From: Palsa-504 sp963847965
GTDB lineage: Bacteria; Actinomycetota; Actinomycetes; Streptosporangiales; Streptosporangiaceae
Assembly: GCA_963847965.1 (NCBI GenBank)
Contig: CAWKCG010000050.1
Coordinates: 124,001 to 188,000 of the forward strand
Direction: 5' to 3'
DNA length: 64,000 bases
This document shows positions 34,006 through 43,322 of this stretch, piece by piece. The notes under the pieces are model-generated. The model ran no database searches, had not been told where the DNA came from, and saw only the letters and a list, made by a program, of their open reading frames with translations. The position numbers were made by a program, and so were the translations under genes. The first letter of the stretch is position 1; each line of letters opens with the position of its first letter.

Positions 34006-34578
34006 CTACGGCCGCCGGCCGCCGCGGCGACGGGCGAGGGACCGGAGCCGCGCTTCTCGCGCGTCCCAGCAGTAGACGACCGCGGTGCCGGCGATGACGT
34101 CGTGCAGCGCGCGGCGATCACGCCGGAACAGGATGCCGGCGAAGCCCAGCCCCGCGGGGATGAAGCTGAGCGGGAACGCCAGCGTCCTGATGAGCCCGCG
34201 CCGGGTGCCCGCGCGGCTGCCGTCCTCGCCGACGACCTGCACGCCGAGCAGCACCATGCCGGGCGTCTTGCCGCTCGCCGTCCAGAAGTACGCGTTGTAC
34301 AAGAACTCCCAGGCGAAGAAGGCGAGCACCACCCCGATGCTGCCCTTGTTCCAGTGGATGGAGGTCCCGGTCAGCACGCTGGCGGCGAAGGAGGCGGCGG
34401 CGAGGGCCAGCTCGAACGCCCCGATGCTCACGGCGCAGTCGAAGACGAACGCGATGAAGCGCGAGGCGAACCCGGCGTAGTGGCCCCTCAGGTTTTGCCG
34501 GGTCGTGAGCGGCACGCTCCGCGGAGCGGCGCCGCCGGGCTCCGGTACCGGAAGCCGAGCGCCGGCGGGCCCGGTCAC
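34006..34578 (-). CDS. RDD-family membrane protein (second copy)
   Basis: A 190-residue membrane protein with a 35-residue hydrophilic leader and four hydrophobic segments. The family signature is well kept: YAGFASRFIAFVFDCAVS with the Arg and Asp of the first helix, SGKTPGMVLLGVQVV in the loop, and a final RRALHDVIAGTAVVY motif. Function unknown; related proteins act in transport or membrane stress. The start overlaps the stop of the nonapeptide-repeat gene (ATGA), so the two are translationally coupled and should work together. Confidence 0.85.
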   Translation of the reverse strand: MTGPAGARLPVPEPGGAAPRSVPLTTRQNLRGHYAGFASRFIAFVFDCAVSIGAFELALAAASFAASVLTGTSIHWNKGSIGVVLAFFAWEFLYNAYFWTASGKTPGMVLLGVQVVGEDGSRAGTRRGLIRTLAFPLSFIPAGLGFAGILFRRDRRALHDVIAGTAVVYCWDAREARLRSLARRRGGRRP

Positions 34579-35138
34579 GGCTCCTCCTGCTCGTTCACCA
34601 AGCCGGGCGGCCCGGCTCGTTCGGCATGGTTGCGCCGGAGCTTGCCCGCCCAGCGGGCGAGGGTGTCGTCCAGGCTGACCGCATGGCTTCGCCCCAGGTC
34701 GATGGCCTCGGTGGCGAGCGTGGTGGACGAGCTGACCATGAGGGCGCCTAGGTCGGTGTTCTTCACCAGCGCCTCGATATCGATTCGGCCCGCGATCTCG
34801 TTGATGTCCACCCGTTCGATGAGCTTGTTTATGTCCAGGCGGGCCACCAGCCTGTCCACGTCCACCCGGTCAAGGACCTGGTTCACGTCCACCCGGTCGA
34901 TGACCTGGTTCAGGTCCACCTGCTCGAGTACCTCGTTGAGGTCCACCCGGCGGAGCACGTCGTTCAGCTCCACTCGCGCCAGCACGGCGTTCAGGTTGAT
35001 CCGCTCGATCAGCGCGTCCACGTCCAGCGACTCGAGGACAAGATCGATCACGCGCTGCGCAACTCCCTGCGCAATGGCCTCTATAGGCCCGGTGAGCCGC
35101 CTGCTTGCCGAACGTCTCGCCCCTTCACCCGGATACAC
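34575..35138 (-). CDS. Nonapeptide-repeat protein coupled to RDD protein
   Basis: A protein made mostly of eleven tandem nine-residue repeats of the form V-D-[LVI]-N-x-[VL]-[LI]-x-R (for example VDLNEVLEQ and VDVNQVLDR), followed by a 50-residue helical end with a conserved-looking DLGRSHAVSLDDTLARWAGK. The regular hydrophobic spacing predicts a solenoid or helical repeat rather than a coiled coil. I take the GTG at 35138 as start because sequence upstream overlaps a methyltransferase remnant in another frame; the frame stays open to a GTG at 35252. It overlaps the RDD gene by ATGA. Repeat proteins next to RDD genes occur in other actinobacteria, but the function is unknown. Confidence 0.72.
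   Translation of the reverse strand: MYPGEGARRSASRRLTGPIEAIAQGVAQRVIDLVLESLDVDALIERINLNAVLARVELNDVLRRVDLNEVLEQVDLNQVIDRVDVNQVLDRVDVDRLVARLDINKLIERVDINEIAGRIDIEALVKNTDLGALMVSSSTTLATEAIDLGRSHAVSLDDTLARWAGKLRRNHAERAGPPGLVNEQEEP
34731..35027 (-). repeat. Eleven 27-bp coding repeats (nonapeptide units)
   Basis: The DNA from 35027 down to 34731 repeats with a strict 27-bp period and no indels. The middle units are the most alike (for example the strings gtccacccggtc in neighbouring units), while the outer ones have diverged, as expected for expansion by internal unit duplication. Confidence 0.8.
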
Positions 35139-35179
35139 ACCTCTCAGTATCGCGAAGGCCGACCTGTCCGTCTTCCCCC

Positions 35180-35382
35180 TGGTCCGCGTAAGCCCCGGGT
35201 TCCCGCCCCCCAGTAGAACGGCCCGGCTGTCGCGTTGACGGTGATCTGCCACCCGAGCCGCCTGAGCTGGTCTTCGAGGTCCTGTGGCCGTGGGGGACCT
35301 TCACGAGCCGGTAGGACCTTCCGTCCTCAAGCTGCCGGCGGAGCCGATCGAGTCCGTCGCCGCTGGCCGATTTCGCTCGCAT
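35180..35382 (-). pseudogene. C-terminal remnant of a SAM-dependent methyltransferase
   Basis: Reading from the ATG at 35382, one frame gives LEDGRSYRLVKVPH and, after a frame change, LEDQLRRLGWQITVNATAGP followed by FYWGAGTRG. These are the last about 50 residues of a common actinobacterial class I methyltransferase family, in which a Y-R-[IV]-V-K segment is followed by a late G-P-F-Y-W-G motif. The SAM-binding part is missing, so it is a decayed fragment. Confidence 0.45.
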
Positions 35383-35537
35383 CCGTCCTTACGCTCGATT
35401 GTCCCGACCGATGCTACGTCTGATATCCCCGAGCGGTCAGGAGGGTAGCGTTGTCCACACATGAGTTCAGCCACGATTGATTCGGCTCGTCCCGGCGCGG
35501 ACACGGGGATGACATCGCAAAGAAAGCTGGCACCGCC

Positions 35538-37112
35538 GTGCACGAGGACAGCGGCTCTTTTGAGCGGCCACACGGCGGGGCAGGGCCGGTAAGCGCGCCG
35601 GCGCAGCGCCCTGCCCAGGCCAGCGACTCCGGTGACGGCCTGCGCCTTTCCCTGCTGGGCGCGGCCGGCGCAGCGGGGTCATGCTGCGTGCTGTTCGGCG
35701 TGCTGCGACCCGGATCGCCGTTTGTCGCGGCAGGTGCTTCGTCATGGTTCTGGACATCGCCGGGCGTTCCGGCCGGGCACCCGGAGACCACCGCGCAGTT
35801 CCTCGGGATCATGCTGGTGTACCTGGGCATCGCCCTGCTGCTCGGGGCGTGGTTCGAGACGATCCGGGCCACGAGGACCGGTTCCGGGATACCGCTGAGG
35901 CACCTGCGTCTCGTCCTCCTGGCCTGGGCCGCACCCATCCTGCTTGCGCCGCCGCTGTTCAGCCTGGACGTCTACAGTTATGCCGCTCAGGGCGAGATGG
36001 TGTCGAAGGGCCTTGACCCGTACCTGCACGGCCCGAGCGTGCTCGGTAGCGGCACCTTCCTCACCCTGGTGGACCCGCTGTGGCGGCACGCGACGGCTCC
36101 GTACGGCCCGGCGTGGGAGCGCCTCTCGGGGTGGGTCGTGGAACTGTCCGGGCACCGCGTCCTCTGGGCGGTCGTGGGCTTCCGCCTGGTCGCGGCGATC
36201 GGCCTGGCCCTTTTGGCCTGGGGGATCCCTGCCCTCGCGCAGGCTACTGGCCGGAATGACGCCGCCGCCTTCACGGTGGCCGTCCTGAATCCCCTGGTCC
36301 TGCTCACCCTGCTGGGCGGGGCGCACAACGACGCACTGATGCTCGGACTTCTCGTTGTGGCCTGCGTCATGGCGGCGCGCGGGCACGCCCTGGCCGGGCT
36401 CGCCTGCTGCGCCCTGGCGGCCGAGGTGAAGGCGCCCGCCCTCATTGCCGCGATCGTCATCGGGTGGGCCTGGTGGGGGGCAGGGCAAGCTGTTGCGCAG
36501 CGGCTGGCCAAGACCATCCTGGCCGTCGCGCTCACCGTGGCGGTGATGGCCGCACTGGGTGTCATCCTGAATCTGAGCTGGCGATGGGTTGGTGCCCTGT
36601 TCGGCGCGGGGACGGTCGTCTCATGGCTTGACCCCGTCACCGCTGTCGGCCTCGCCCTCGCCCGCGTCGCTCATACTCTCGGCTACCACGGCGGCTCCGG
36701 AGCATTCGTGGCGGGCTCGCGAGCCATCGGGCTGGGCATCGCGGCCGTTATCTCCGTGTTCCTGCTCATCCGGCCGCGACCGCCTCAACCCGTCCAGGCT
36801 CTCGGCTGGAGCCTTTTCGCGTTCGTGCTTCTCGGGCCGGTCGTCTGGCCCTGGTACGAGTCGTGGCCCTTCGTCTTCCTGGCCGTGATAGCGGAGGGAT
36901 GGACCCTGCGCCTGGTGGCCGCCCTTTCGGCTGCCGCTTGTTTCGCCGACATGCCCAGTCCGCGCCTGCTGACCTCGGCGCCCGCACCTGACCTGGCCAT
37001 CGGCTGGGGAGTGCTCGGCGCTCTGTTGCTTGCGTACGCGGCCAGCAGGCGACCGTGGTCGCGCCGGCACCCTCCCCGGCCACCCGGCAGGCGGTGGAAT
37101 TCAGTTGTCTGA
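35538..37112 (+). CDS. mptB: MptB-like polyprenol-phosphate-mannose-dependent alpha-1,6-mannosyltransferase
   Basis: A 524-residue GT-C glycosyltransferase with about 12 or 13 transmembrane helices. The first extracytoplasmic loop has the catalytic-type SLDVYSYAAQGEMVSKGLDP motif, where the Asp-Tyr and Gln-Gly are conserved in MptA/MptB enzymes that extend the mannan core of lipomannan using polyprenol-phosphomannose. The later GGAHNDALMLGLLV and WPWYESWPFVFLA segments also match. GTG start at 35538 with a weak ribosome-binding site. It is not within a lipomannan gene cluster here, so the acceptor may be another envelope glycan. Confidence 0.85.
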   Translation: MHEDSGSFERPHGGAGPVSAPAQRPAQASDSGDGLRLSLLGAAGAAGSCCVLFGVLRPGSPFVAAGASSWFWTSPGVPAGHPETTAQFLGIMLVYLGIALLLGAWFETIRATRTGSGIPLRHLRLVLLAWAAPILLAPPLFSLDVYSYAAQGEMVSKGLDPYLHGPSVLGSGTFLTLVDPLWRHATAPYGPAWERLSGWVVELSGHRVLWAVVGFRLVAAIGLALLAWGIPALAQATGRNDAAAFTVAVLNPLVLLTLLGGAHNDALMLGLLVVACVMAARGHALAGLACCALAAEVKAPALIAAIVIGWAWWGAGQAVAQRLAKTILAVALTVAVMAALGVILNLSWRWVGALFGAGTVVSWLDPVTAVGLALARVAHTLGYHGGSGAFVAGSRAIGLGIAAVISVFLLIRPRPPQPVQALGWSLFAFVLLGPVVWPWYESWPFVFLAVIAEGWTLRLVAALSAAACFADMPSPRLLTSAPAPDLAIGWGVLGALLLAYAASRRPWSRRHPPRPPGRRWNSVV

Positions 37113-37302
37113 CCGAAGCGGACTCGTCATGACTTTTCCGACGACCCTCGCGGGGTGACCTGACACCCACCTGTCCAGGCTTACCCGCGGCCCCCCGGCC
37201 CGCGCTTGCGTCATCGGACTGAATCTCGGGAGGTGCGGCCCGGGGCGGGCGGGGTAGCTAGCCTCGAGATGGCGGTCGACACGATGACGAAGGGAGGTCC
37301 CG

Positions 37303-38229
37303 ATGGCGCAAGAGGCTATCGTGCGCGCCGGGGGCATCGAGGTGCCGGTGACGCGCCTGGACAAGCCGTTCTTCCCGGACGACGGGATCAGCAAGGGTGA
37401 TCTCATCGAGTACTACCGGAGCATGGCTCCCGCCATCATCCGGTATGTCCGGGACCGGCCGCTGGTCATGGACCGCTACCCGGACGGCATCTCCGGCCAG
37501 CGCATCGTGCAGAAGAACGTTTCCGAGCACGCTCCCGACTGGGTGAGCCGGGCCGAGGTGAAGAAGCAGGACGGCGTCGTGCGCCAGGTCGTCTGCGACA
37601 AGCCGGCGATGCTCGTGTACCTGGCCAACCAGGGTTGCATCGAGCTGCACGTCTTCCTCAGCCACCTGGGCGCGCTGGACCGGCCCGACCAGCTCGTGTT
37701 CGATCTCGACCCGCCCGACGACGCTCACTTCGAGGACGCGTGCCGTCACGCCCTCGACCTCCGCGAACTGCTGGAAGGCGAGCTGGGCCTGATCGCCTAC
37801 GTCAAGACCACCGGAGGTAAGGGGCTCCACGTCCATGTGCCGCTGCGTCCGGGCGACGACTTCGACTCCGTGCGCGGCTTCGCGCGTGACGTAGCCCGCC
37901 TGCTGGCCAGCCGCTCCCCGGAGCAGCTCACCGTGGAGCAGCGTAAGGAGCACCGCGGGCAGCGGCTCTACCTGGACATCATGCGCAACGCCTACGCGCA
38001 GACGGTGGTCGCTCCTTATTCGGTCCGGGCCCGCCGCGGGGCTCCGGTCGCGATGCCGCTGGACTGGGCCGAACTCGGCAGCGGGCTCAGCCCGCACCAG
38101 TTCACGATCCGCACCGCCGCGGACCGGCTCGCCGCCCGGTCAAGGGACCCGTGGGCAGGCATGGCCAGGCACCGTCAAGGTCTCTCGGCCGCGCGACGGC
38201 GCCTCGACGCCCTTCACCGGCCCCGGTAG
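37303..38229 (+). CDS. Stand-alone LigD polymerase-domain (primase-polymerase) protein
   Basis: A 308-residue archaeo-eukaryotic primase-type polymerase like the PolDom of LigD, used in bacterial non-homologous end joining or gap filling. The metal-binding motif is LVFDLDPP, the nucleotide-binding motif TTGGKGLHVHVPL, and the late conserved stretch is RGQRLYLDIMRNAYAQTVV. There is no ligase or phosphoesterase domain, and no ku gene in the window, as for mycobacterial PolD1/PolD2. Start ATG at 37303 follows AAGGGAGG. The next gene downstream codes for a hibernation-type factor, consistent with use in resting cells. Confidence 0.9.
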   Translation: MAQEAIVRAGGIEVPVTRLDKPFFPDDGISKGDLIEYYRSMAPAIIRYVRDRPLVMDRYPDGISGQRIVQKNVSEHAPDWVSRAEVKKQDGVVRQVVCDKPAMLVYLANQGCIELHVFLSHLGALDRPDQLVFDLDPPDDAHFEDACRHALDLRELLEGELGLIAYVKTTGGKGLHVHVPLRPGDDFDSVRGFARDVARLLASRSPEQLTVEQRKEHRGQRLYLDIMRNAYAQTVVAPYSVRARRGAPVAMPLDWAELGSGLSPHQFTIRTAADRLAARSRDPWAGMARHRQGLSAARRRLDALHRPR

Positions 38230-38326
38230 GCGAGCCACTGCCCGTTCGGAAAGAATGAACATACAATCCCGAACGGCGGTGGCGCGACGGTCCGGACCGG
38301 CCCACCGGCACGAGGAGGCGACGACC

Positions 38327-39451
38327 GTGAACCTGGAGTTCCTGCGACCGCTGTACGACCAGATCGGCGACTACGTATCGGTATACCTGGACACGGACCG
38401 GGCGCACGAGAACGCTGCGGACGCCATCGGCGTGCGCTGGCACGACGCCCGCGAGGAGCTGGCCGCGGCCGGGGCCAGCGCGGCCACGCTGAACGCGGTC
38501 GGACCCGTGATCGGCCGCGACGGGGCCCGCGGCCGGGCGGTGTTCGCCCGGGACGGTGCCGTCGCCTTTAGCGGCGCCCTCGACGCGCCGCCGAGACGCC
38601 AGATCGCGCGGCTGGCGACCCTGCCGCACCTGATGCCGCTGCTCGCCCAGCACCGCCCGCCGATCCCGCACGTCCGGGTCAGCGCCACCCACGAGGGAGG
38701 CGAGATCGTGGCCGTCGGCGCCTCGGGCGCGGAGTGGCGGGACTGGGTCGAGGGCAGCACGTGGCCGATCCACAAGACCTCGGTCGGCGGCTGGTCCCAA
38801 GACCGGTACCAGCGCAGTGTCGAGGAGACCTGGGAGGAGAACGCCAAGGCCCTGGCCGCGGAGGTGGCCGCCGTGGGGGACCGGATCACGCCCTGGCACA
38901 TCATCGTGGCCGGCGACGTCCGGTCCCGGACGCTGCTGCTCGGCCACCTGCCCAAGGTACTGGCCGAGTCGGCGACCGTGTTCCCGGAGGAAGTAGCAGC
39001 GGACAGCCCGGCCATGACCGAGGCGGCCAACCAGGCCCTCTCGGACTGGGCCGACCGCGAGGCCAGGGAGCGCTTCGATGACTGGGAGGCCGGGCTGGCG
39101 CACGGCCTGGCGGTGGAGGGCCTCGCGCAGGTCATGACCGCGTTCCGCAACGGGCAGGTCTCAGACCTGCTCCTGGCCGACGATCCCCACTCCACCGCGA
39201 CCGCCTGGATCGGCCCCGGCGGCCACGACCTGGCCGCCTCACGGGAAGAGCTCGTGGAATGGGGTGTGCCCGATCCGGTGGCCGACCGCGCCGACGCCGC
39301 CCTCGTGCGCGCGATCGCCACCACCGGCGCCGCGCTGCACTTCGTGCCCGCCGACCTGGTGGAAACCGGAGACGGGCCGACCTGCGGGCATATTACCCGC
39401 CCGCGAGACGGCGTGGCCGCCCTGCTCCGCTTCTCGCTGGCCGCCAACTGA
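38327..39451 (+). CDS. Balon/Rv2629-like baeRF (eRF1-related) ribosome hibernation factor
   Basis: A 374-residue protein of the baeRF2 family. The N-terminal NLEFLRPLYDQIGDYVSVYL and the LYSTR-free WHDAREELAAAGA helix are typical of Rv2629, the dormancy-induced mycobacterial protein, whose relatives (Balon in Psychrobacter, Msmeg1130) bind the ribosomal A site during hibernation. The middle eRF1-like domain (GEIVAVGASGAEW... and TPWHIIVAGDVRSRTLLLGH) and the C-terminal domain ending VAALLRFSLAAN are present. I take GTG 38327 as start, 8 bp after AGGAGG; an in-frame ATG at 38255 would add an unsupported leader. Confidence 0.85.
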   Translation: MNLEFLRPLYDQIGDYVSVYLDTDRAHENAADAIGVRWHDAREELAAAGASAATLNAVGPVIGRDGARGRAVFARDGAVAFSGALDAPPRRQIARLATLPHLMPLLAQHRPPIPHVRVSATHEGGEIVAVGASGAEWRDWVEGSTWPIHKTSVGGWSQDRYQRSVEETWEENAKALAAEVAAVGDRITPWHIIVAGDVRSRTLLLGHLPKVLAESATVFPEEVAADSPAMTEAANQALSDWADREARERFDDWEAGLAHGLAVEGLAQVMTAFRNGQVSDLLLADDPHSTATAWIGPGGHDLAASREELVEWGVPDPVADRADAALVRAIATTGAALHFVPADLVETGDGPTCGHITRPRDGVAALLRFSLAAN

Positions 39452-39737
39452 CCGGCCCGTCGGCCGTCAGCGTTAGGTTGCTTTCGTGGCGGTGGTTTAC
39501 GAGTGGCGAGGTCCGTTCACCAATCAAGAGCCTGTGGTTTCGTCCCGAACGCCGGCCTGCTGTCACTGACTGACTTACGATCGCGGGCCGGCCCGCGGTC
39601 ATCATCGGGCTGCTCCAGGCATGACGACTACTTCTCCACCTTTCCTGTGAATTCTTTGGAATACTGCCACGACTGCCCGATCGTGCCTGGACGATGGAAC
39701 TTCCGACGCGTGGGGTGCGGACAGTAGGGGGCATGGG
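39452..39737. other. Intergenic region before the FtsK locus
   Basis: These 286 bp carry no convincing gene. GC content is lower than in the flanks, with an AT-rich stretch at about 39625-39665 that could contain the promoter of the FtsK-WXG100 operon. No clear palindrome was seen. Confidence 0.35.
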
Positions 39738-42700
39738 GTGCGGGCACATGACATTTCTGAGATAGGAAGGCTGCTGGCCGCGGCAGATTCCTATTCGGCC
39801 GAGATCGCGCGGCAGCGCGGTCGGCTGCGGAGCGTATGGCGCGCCGCAACGCGAGGCTGTCGACCAGGCGCAGGCATGCATCCGGGCGGTCGATTACACC
39901 CTGAGTCGCCGTCAGGAGGCGTTCGATGATGTGACGCGCAGTTTCGATCGTGAGCCGGACCCCGGTTACGCCCGTGAATATGGCCTGAGCGTGCCGGTGC
40001 CTTCGCCGGACCAGTGGCTGCAGCCGAACGCGAACGGGTCCTGGTCCGTGCGGCCGTCCGTGGAGGAGATCTTCGACAGCGAGCTGTCATACGCCAGGCA
40101 GTGGTTCATCGAAGAGCGGAACAAGTTCTTCGGCGGCCAGGCCAACCGCGCGGGGCGGATCGCGCTCGCCAAGTACTCGGTCCAGCTGACCCGCCTCCGC
40201 CAGGTCAAGGCCACGCTGGAAGAGACGCTGAGAAGCGCGACGGAAACGCGGTCCCGGCAGGTGGCCGAGGGCCGCGCCGCCGCCAACGCCGCGCTCGCCG
40301 CCGCACGTGCGGTTGCCGAGCAGGCCATACGCCCGCTGCCAGCGCCTCTGCAGCCCTGGGACGCTGCGGCCTGGGGCGACTGGGCGTCGTCCCCGGTCAT
40401 TCCCGGCCTCGACGACCTTTACGTCGGCACCCTGGTCCCGCTCGACGACGGCGACCTCGGGGACTTCGCGGCGTTCGGCTCGGGGGAACGGATCCCGTTC
40501 TTCCTGTCGCTGCGCCGCAACGTTGAGCTCGTCTACGCGTCGGCGGAACGAGAGCGGGCGCTCGCGCTGGCCCGCACGCTGCTCATCCGGCAGCTCGCCG
40601 CCACCGAGCCCGGCGACATGCGGTTCACGTTCTTCGACCCGGTGGGGCTCGGGCAGTCGGTCGCGGAGTTCCTGGGACTGGCCGAGTTCGAGCCCGACCT
40701 GGTTGGCGGCAAGGCGTGGACCGCCCCAGCCGACCTTTCGGCCCAGCTCGCCGAACTGACCGCGCACATCGAGCTGGTGATCCAGAAGTACCTGCGTACC
40801 ACCTACGAAACCATCGACGAGTTCAACGCGGCGGCGGGGGAGATCGCCGAGCCATACCGCTACCTCGTAGTGTGCGACTTCCCGACCGGGTTCACCGACG
40901 AGACGTTCGGGCGGCTGAGGTCGATCATGGCCAACGGCCCGCGTTGCGGGGTGCGCACGCTGTTGCTGACCAGTCGGGCCGTGACCCCCGATTACGGGGT
41001 CGACCCCGCGCAGCTTGAAGGTGCGGCCCGGCGGATCACGATCGGCGGCAGCTTCGTCCGCGAGGAGAAGGGCTACTCGCTCCAGATGCGGCTGGACAAC
41101 GCCGGGGACCCGGCAGCAGCCGAGTGGGTCGCGGACGCCGTCATCGACTCGGTTCGGGCGGCGGGCGGTGAGCCGGACGGAATCGGCGGTCACGTTCGAG
41201 AAGGCGTTTGCGCTGTTCGGGCAGGTCGCCAGGCGGGGGCTGCGGACCGACCTGCCGCCGTCGGCCGCGACCGTCGTGGCCGCCGACGAATCGACCTGGT
41301 GGCAGGCCAACTCCACACGCGGCCTGTTCGCGCCTATCGGGCAGAAGGGCGCGCGGGACGCGGCCATCCTGTGCTTCGACTCCGGTGATCACGCCGGGGC
41401 GCTGCTCGTCGGCCGTCCCGGCTCGGGCAAGTCGACCCTGCTGCACACGCTCGTCGGCGGGCTCACCACCCTCTACAGCCCCCGTGAGCTCGAGCTGTAC
41501 CTGATCGACTTCAAAGAGGGCGTCGAGTTCAAGTCCTACGCCGAAGAGGGCCTGCCGCACGCCCAGATGGTGGCGATCGAGTCCGACCGGGAGTTCGGAC
41601 TTTCGGTACTGCAGTCCCTGGAGGCCGAACTGTCCCGGCGCGGCGAGCTGCTGCGTGCCACCGGTGGCCGGCACGCCGGGCTGCAGGCGCTGCGCGAGGC
41701 GACGGGCCAGCCATTGCCCCGGGTGCTGCTCGTGTTCGACGAGTTCCAGGTGCTCTTCGCCCGCAACGACAAGCTGGGCCTGGCCGCCGCAAGCCTGCTG
41801 GAGACCATCATCCGGCAGGGCCGGGGCTTCGGCATCCACGTGCTGCTCGGGTCGCAGTCGCTGTCCGGGCTCGACGCGCTCGGCGCGCACGTGCCGCAGC
41901 TCCTGCCGGTCCGCATCCTGCTGCCCGCCGCCGAGGCGGATGCGCGCAGGGTGCTCGGCGACGGCAACGACGCCGGGCAATACCTCACCACCCATGGGGA
42001 AGGCATCCTTAACTCCTCCGGCGGCGCGGTGGAGGCCAACGAGCGCTTCAAGGGCGCCCTGCTGCCCGAGCCGGAACGCATCGCGCGGCTGCGCCGACTG
42101 CGCCTGCGGGCGGACGCGGCGGGATTCAGTCGCCGCCCGACCGTGTTCGAGGGCAACGCGTCCGTCCGGCTGGACTCGGTTGCCCCGGCGTCTTTCCGGG
42201 CGTCGCTCCTGGCGTCGGCCGGTGCGGCGGGCCGGGGCCGCGCGGGCACGGTGCTCCTACGAGCCGGCGTACCGATGACGACTGCAGCGGGCGGCGATAT
42301 CGAGCTCCGCCGCGAGGCGGGGGCGAACGTCCTGACGGTGGTCCGCGACCTCGACGGGGACGGCGGCGGCGCTGTCGGCGGGCCAGCCCGCGGGCTGCTC
42401 GCGGCCTGCGTCTCGGCCGCCGTACTCGGTCCGGCACGGATCGACATCATCGACTTCATGCCCGCCGACGACGGCCTGGACGAACTGCTCGAGCCGCTCC
42501 TTGAGCGGGGCCGGATCACGCTGCGCCGCCGTCGGGCGTTCGCGCCCCTGATGGAGGAGTTGCGCAAGGAGGTCCGTGACCGGATCGCGCACGACGACCT
42601 GCTCCGGCCGGCGCAGGTCACCTTCCTGTTCGGCGTACACCGCGCGCGCGAGCTTGACTCCGACTTCGGCTCCGTCGACGCCGATCCTGAGCTCGCCGAG

Positions 42701-43060
42701 GCCCTAGAGGAGGTGCTGCGCGAAGGTCCCGAGGTCGGCGTGCACACGTGGATCTGGGCCGACACCGTCGCCGGGGCGACCCGGCGGCTCTCGTCCCGGA
42801 TGATCCGCGAGTGTGCCTGGCGGGTGGCCGGCAAGCTGAGCGCCGACGACTCGCTGTCCCTGCTCGGCACCGACCGGGCCGCCGAGATCAGGGACCGCCA
42901 GTTCGTGCTCGGCAACGACGACCGTGGCGTGCTCATGCGGCTCATGTCGTACGCGCCACCCGCTCCGGCATGGCTCGCCGCTGTACTCGACGGCCCTCCG
43001 GCGCCGGGCGGGCCTGGCCTTGCCCCGCCGTTCGACCCGTGGAGGAGTGCAGGTGCCTGA
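39738..43060 (+). pseudogene. FtsK/SpoIIIE-type ATPase (EccC-like) gene with two +1 frameshifts
   Basis: About 1,100 residues once two extra bases are ignored. From GTG 39738 a helical N-terminus (SEIGRLLAAADSYSAEIARQ) continues after a shift near 39840 into the frame of REAVDQAQACIRAVDYTLSR, and after another near 41155-41200 into VTFEKAFALFGQVARRGLRT. A first module is degenerate; the second has Walker A LLVGRPGSGKSTLLHTL and Walker B LPRVLLVFDEFQVLF, so one motor is intact; a third (GANVLTVVRDLDG...) is degenerate. The three-module layout and following WXG100-like genes resemble EccC of type VII secretion. If the extra bases are errors, the protein is intact. The last bases overlap the WXG100 gene by 8 bp. 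Confidence 0.82.
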
Positions 43061-43316
43061 CGTCAGGGCCGATCCCGATAAGCTGCGCCAGTTCGCCTCG
43101 GCGCTGTCAGGATCGGCTGGCCAGCTTGAGTCGATTGCCCGCCAGCTGCGCCGGAGCCTGGATGCGACCGGCTGGCAGGACAGCGAACGGCAGCGGTTCG
43201 AGGAGGATTTTCAGGCGACTGTCCGGGCGCTGAGCGGCTTCACCGAGCGGCTGCGCGACACCTACGTCCCGCAACTGCGCAAGAAGGCCGAGGCCCTCGA
43301 TAGGTTCCGGGAGTAG
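43053..43316 (+). CDS. WXG100-like protein (first)
   Basis: An 87-residue two-helix protein of ESAT-6 size. Trp41 sits in the turn between the two predicted helices (ATGWQDSERQRFEEDF), giving W-x-D instead of W-x-G, and the second helix is long and charged. Such proteins are secreted by, or regulate, EccC-type ATPases. GTG start at 43053 lies 5 bp after GGAGGAG and overlaps the end of the FtsK gene, so the two are co-translated. The YxxxD/E secretion signal is not clearly present; the C-terminus is KKAEALDRFRE. Confidence 0.75.
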   Translation: MPDVRADPDKLRQFASALSGSAGQLESIARQLRRSLDATGWQDSERQRFEEDFQATVRALSGFTERLRDTYVPQLRKKAEALDRFRE

Positions 43317-43322
43317 CTCGCC

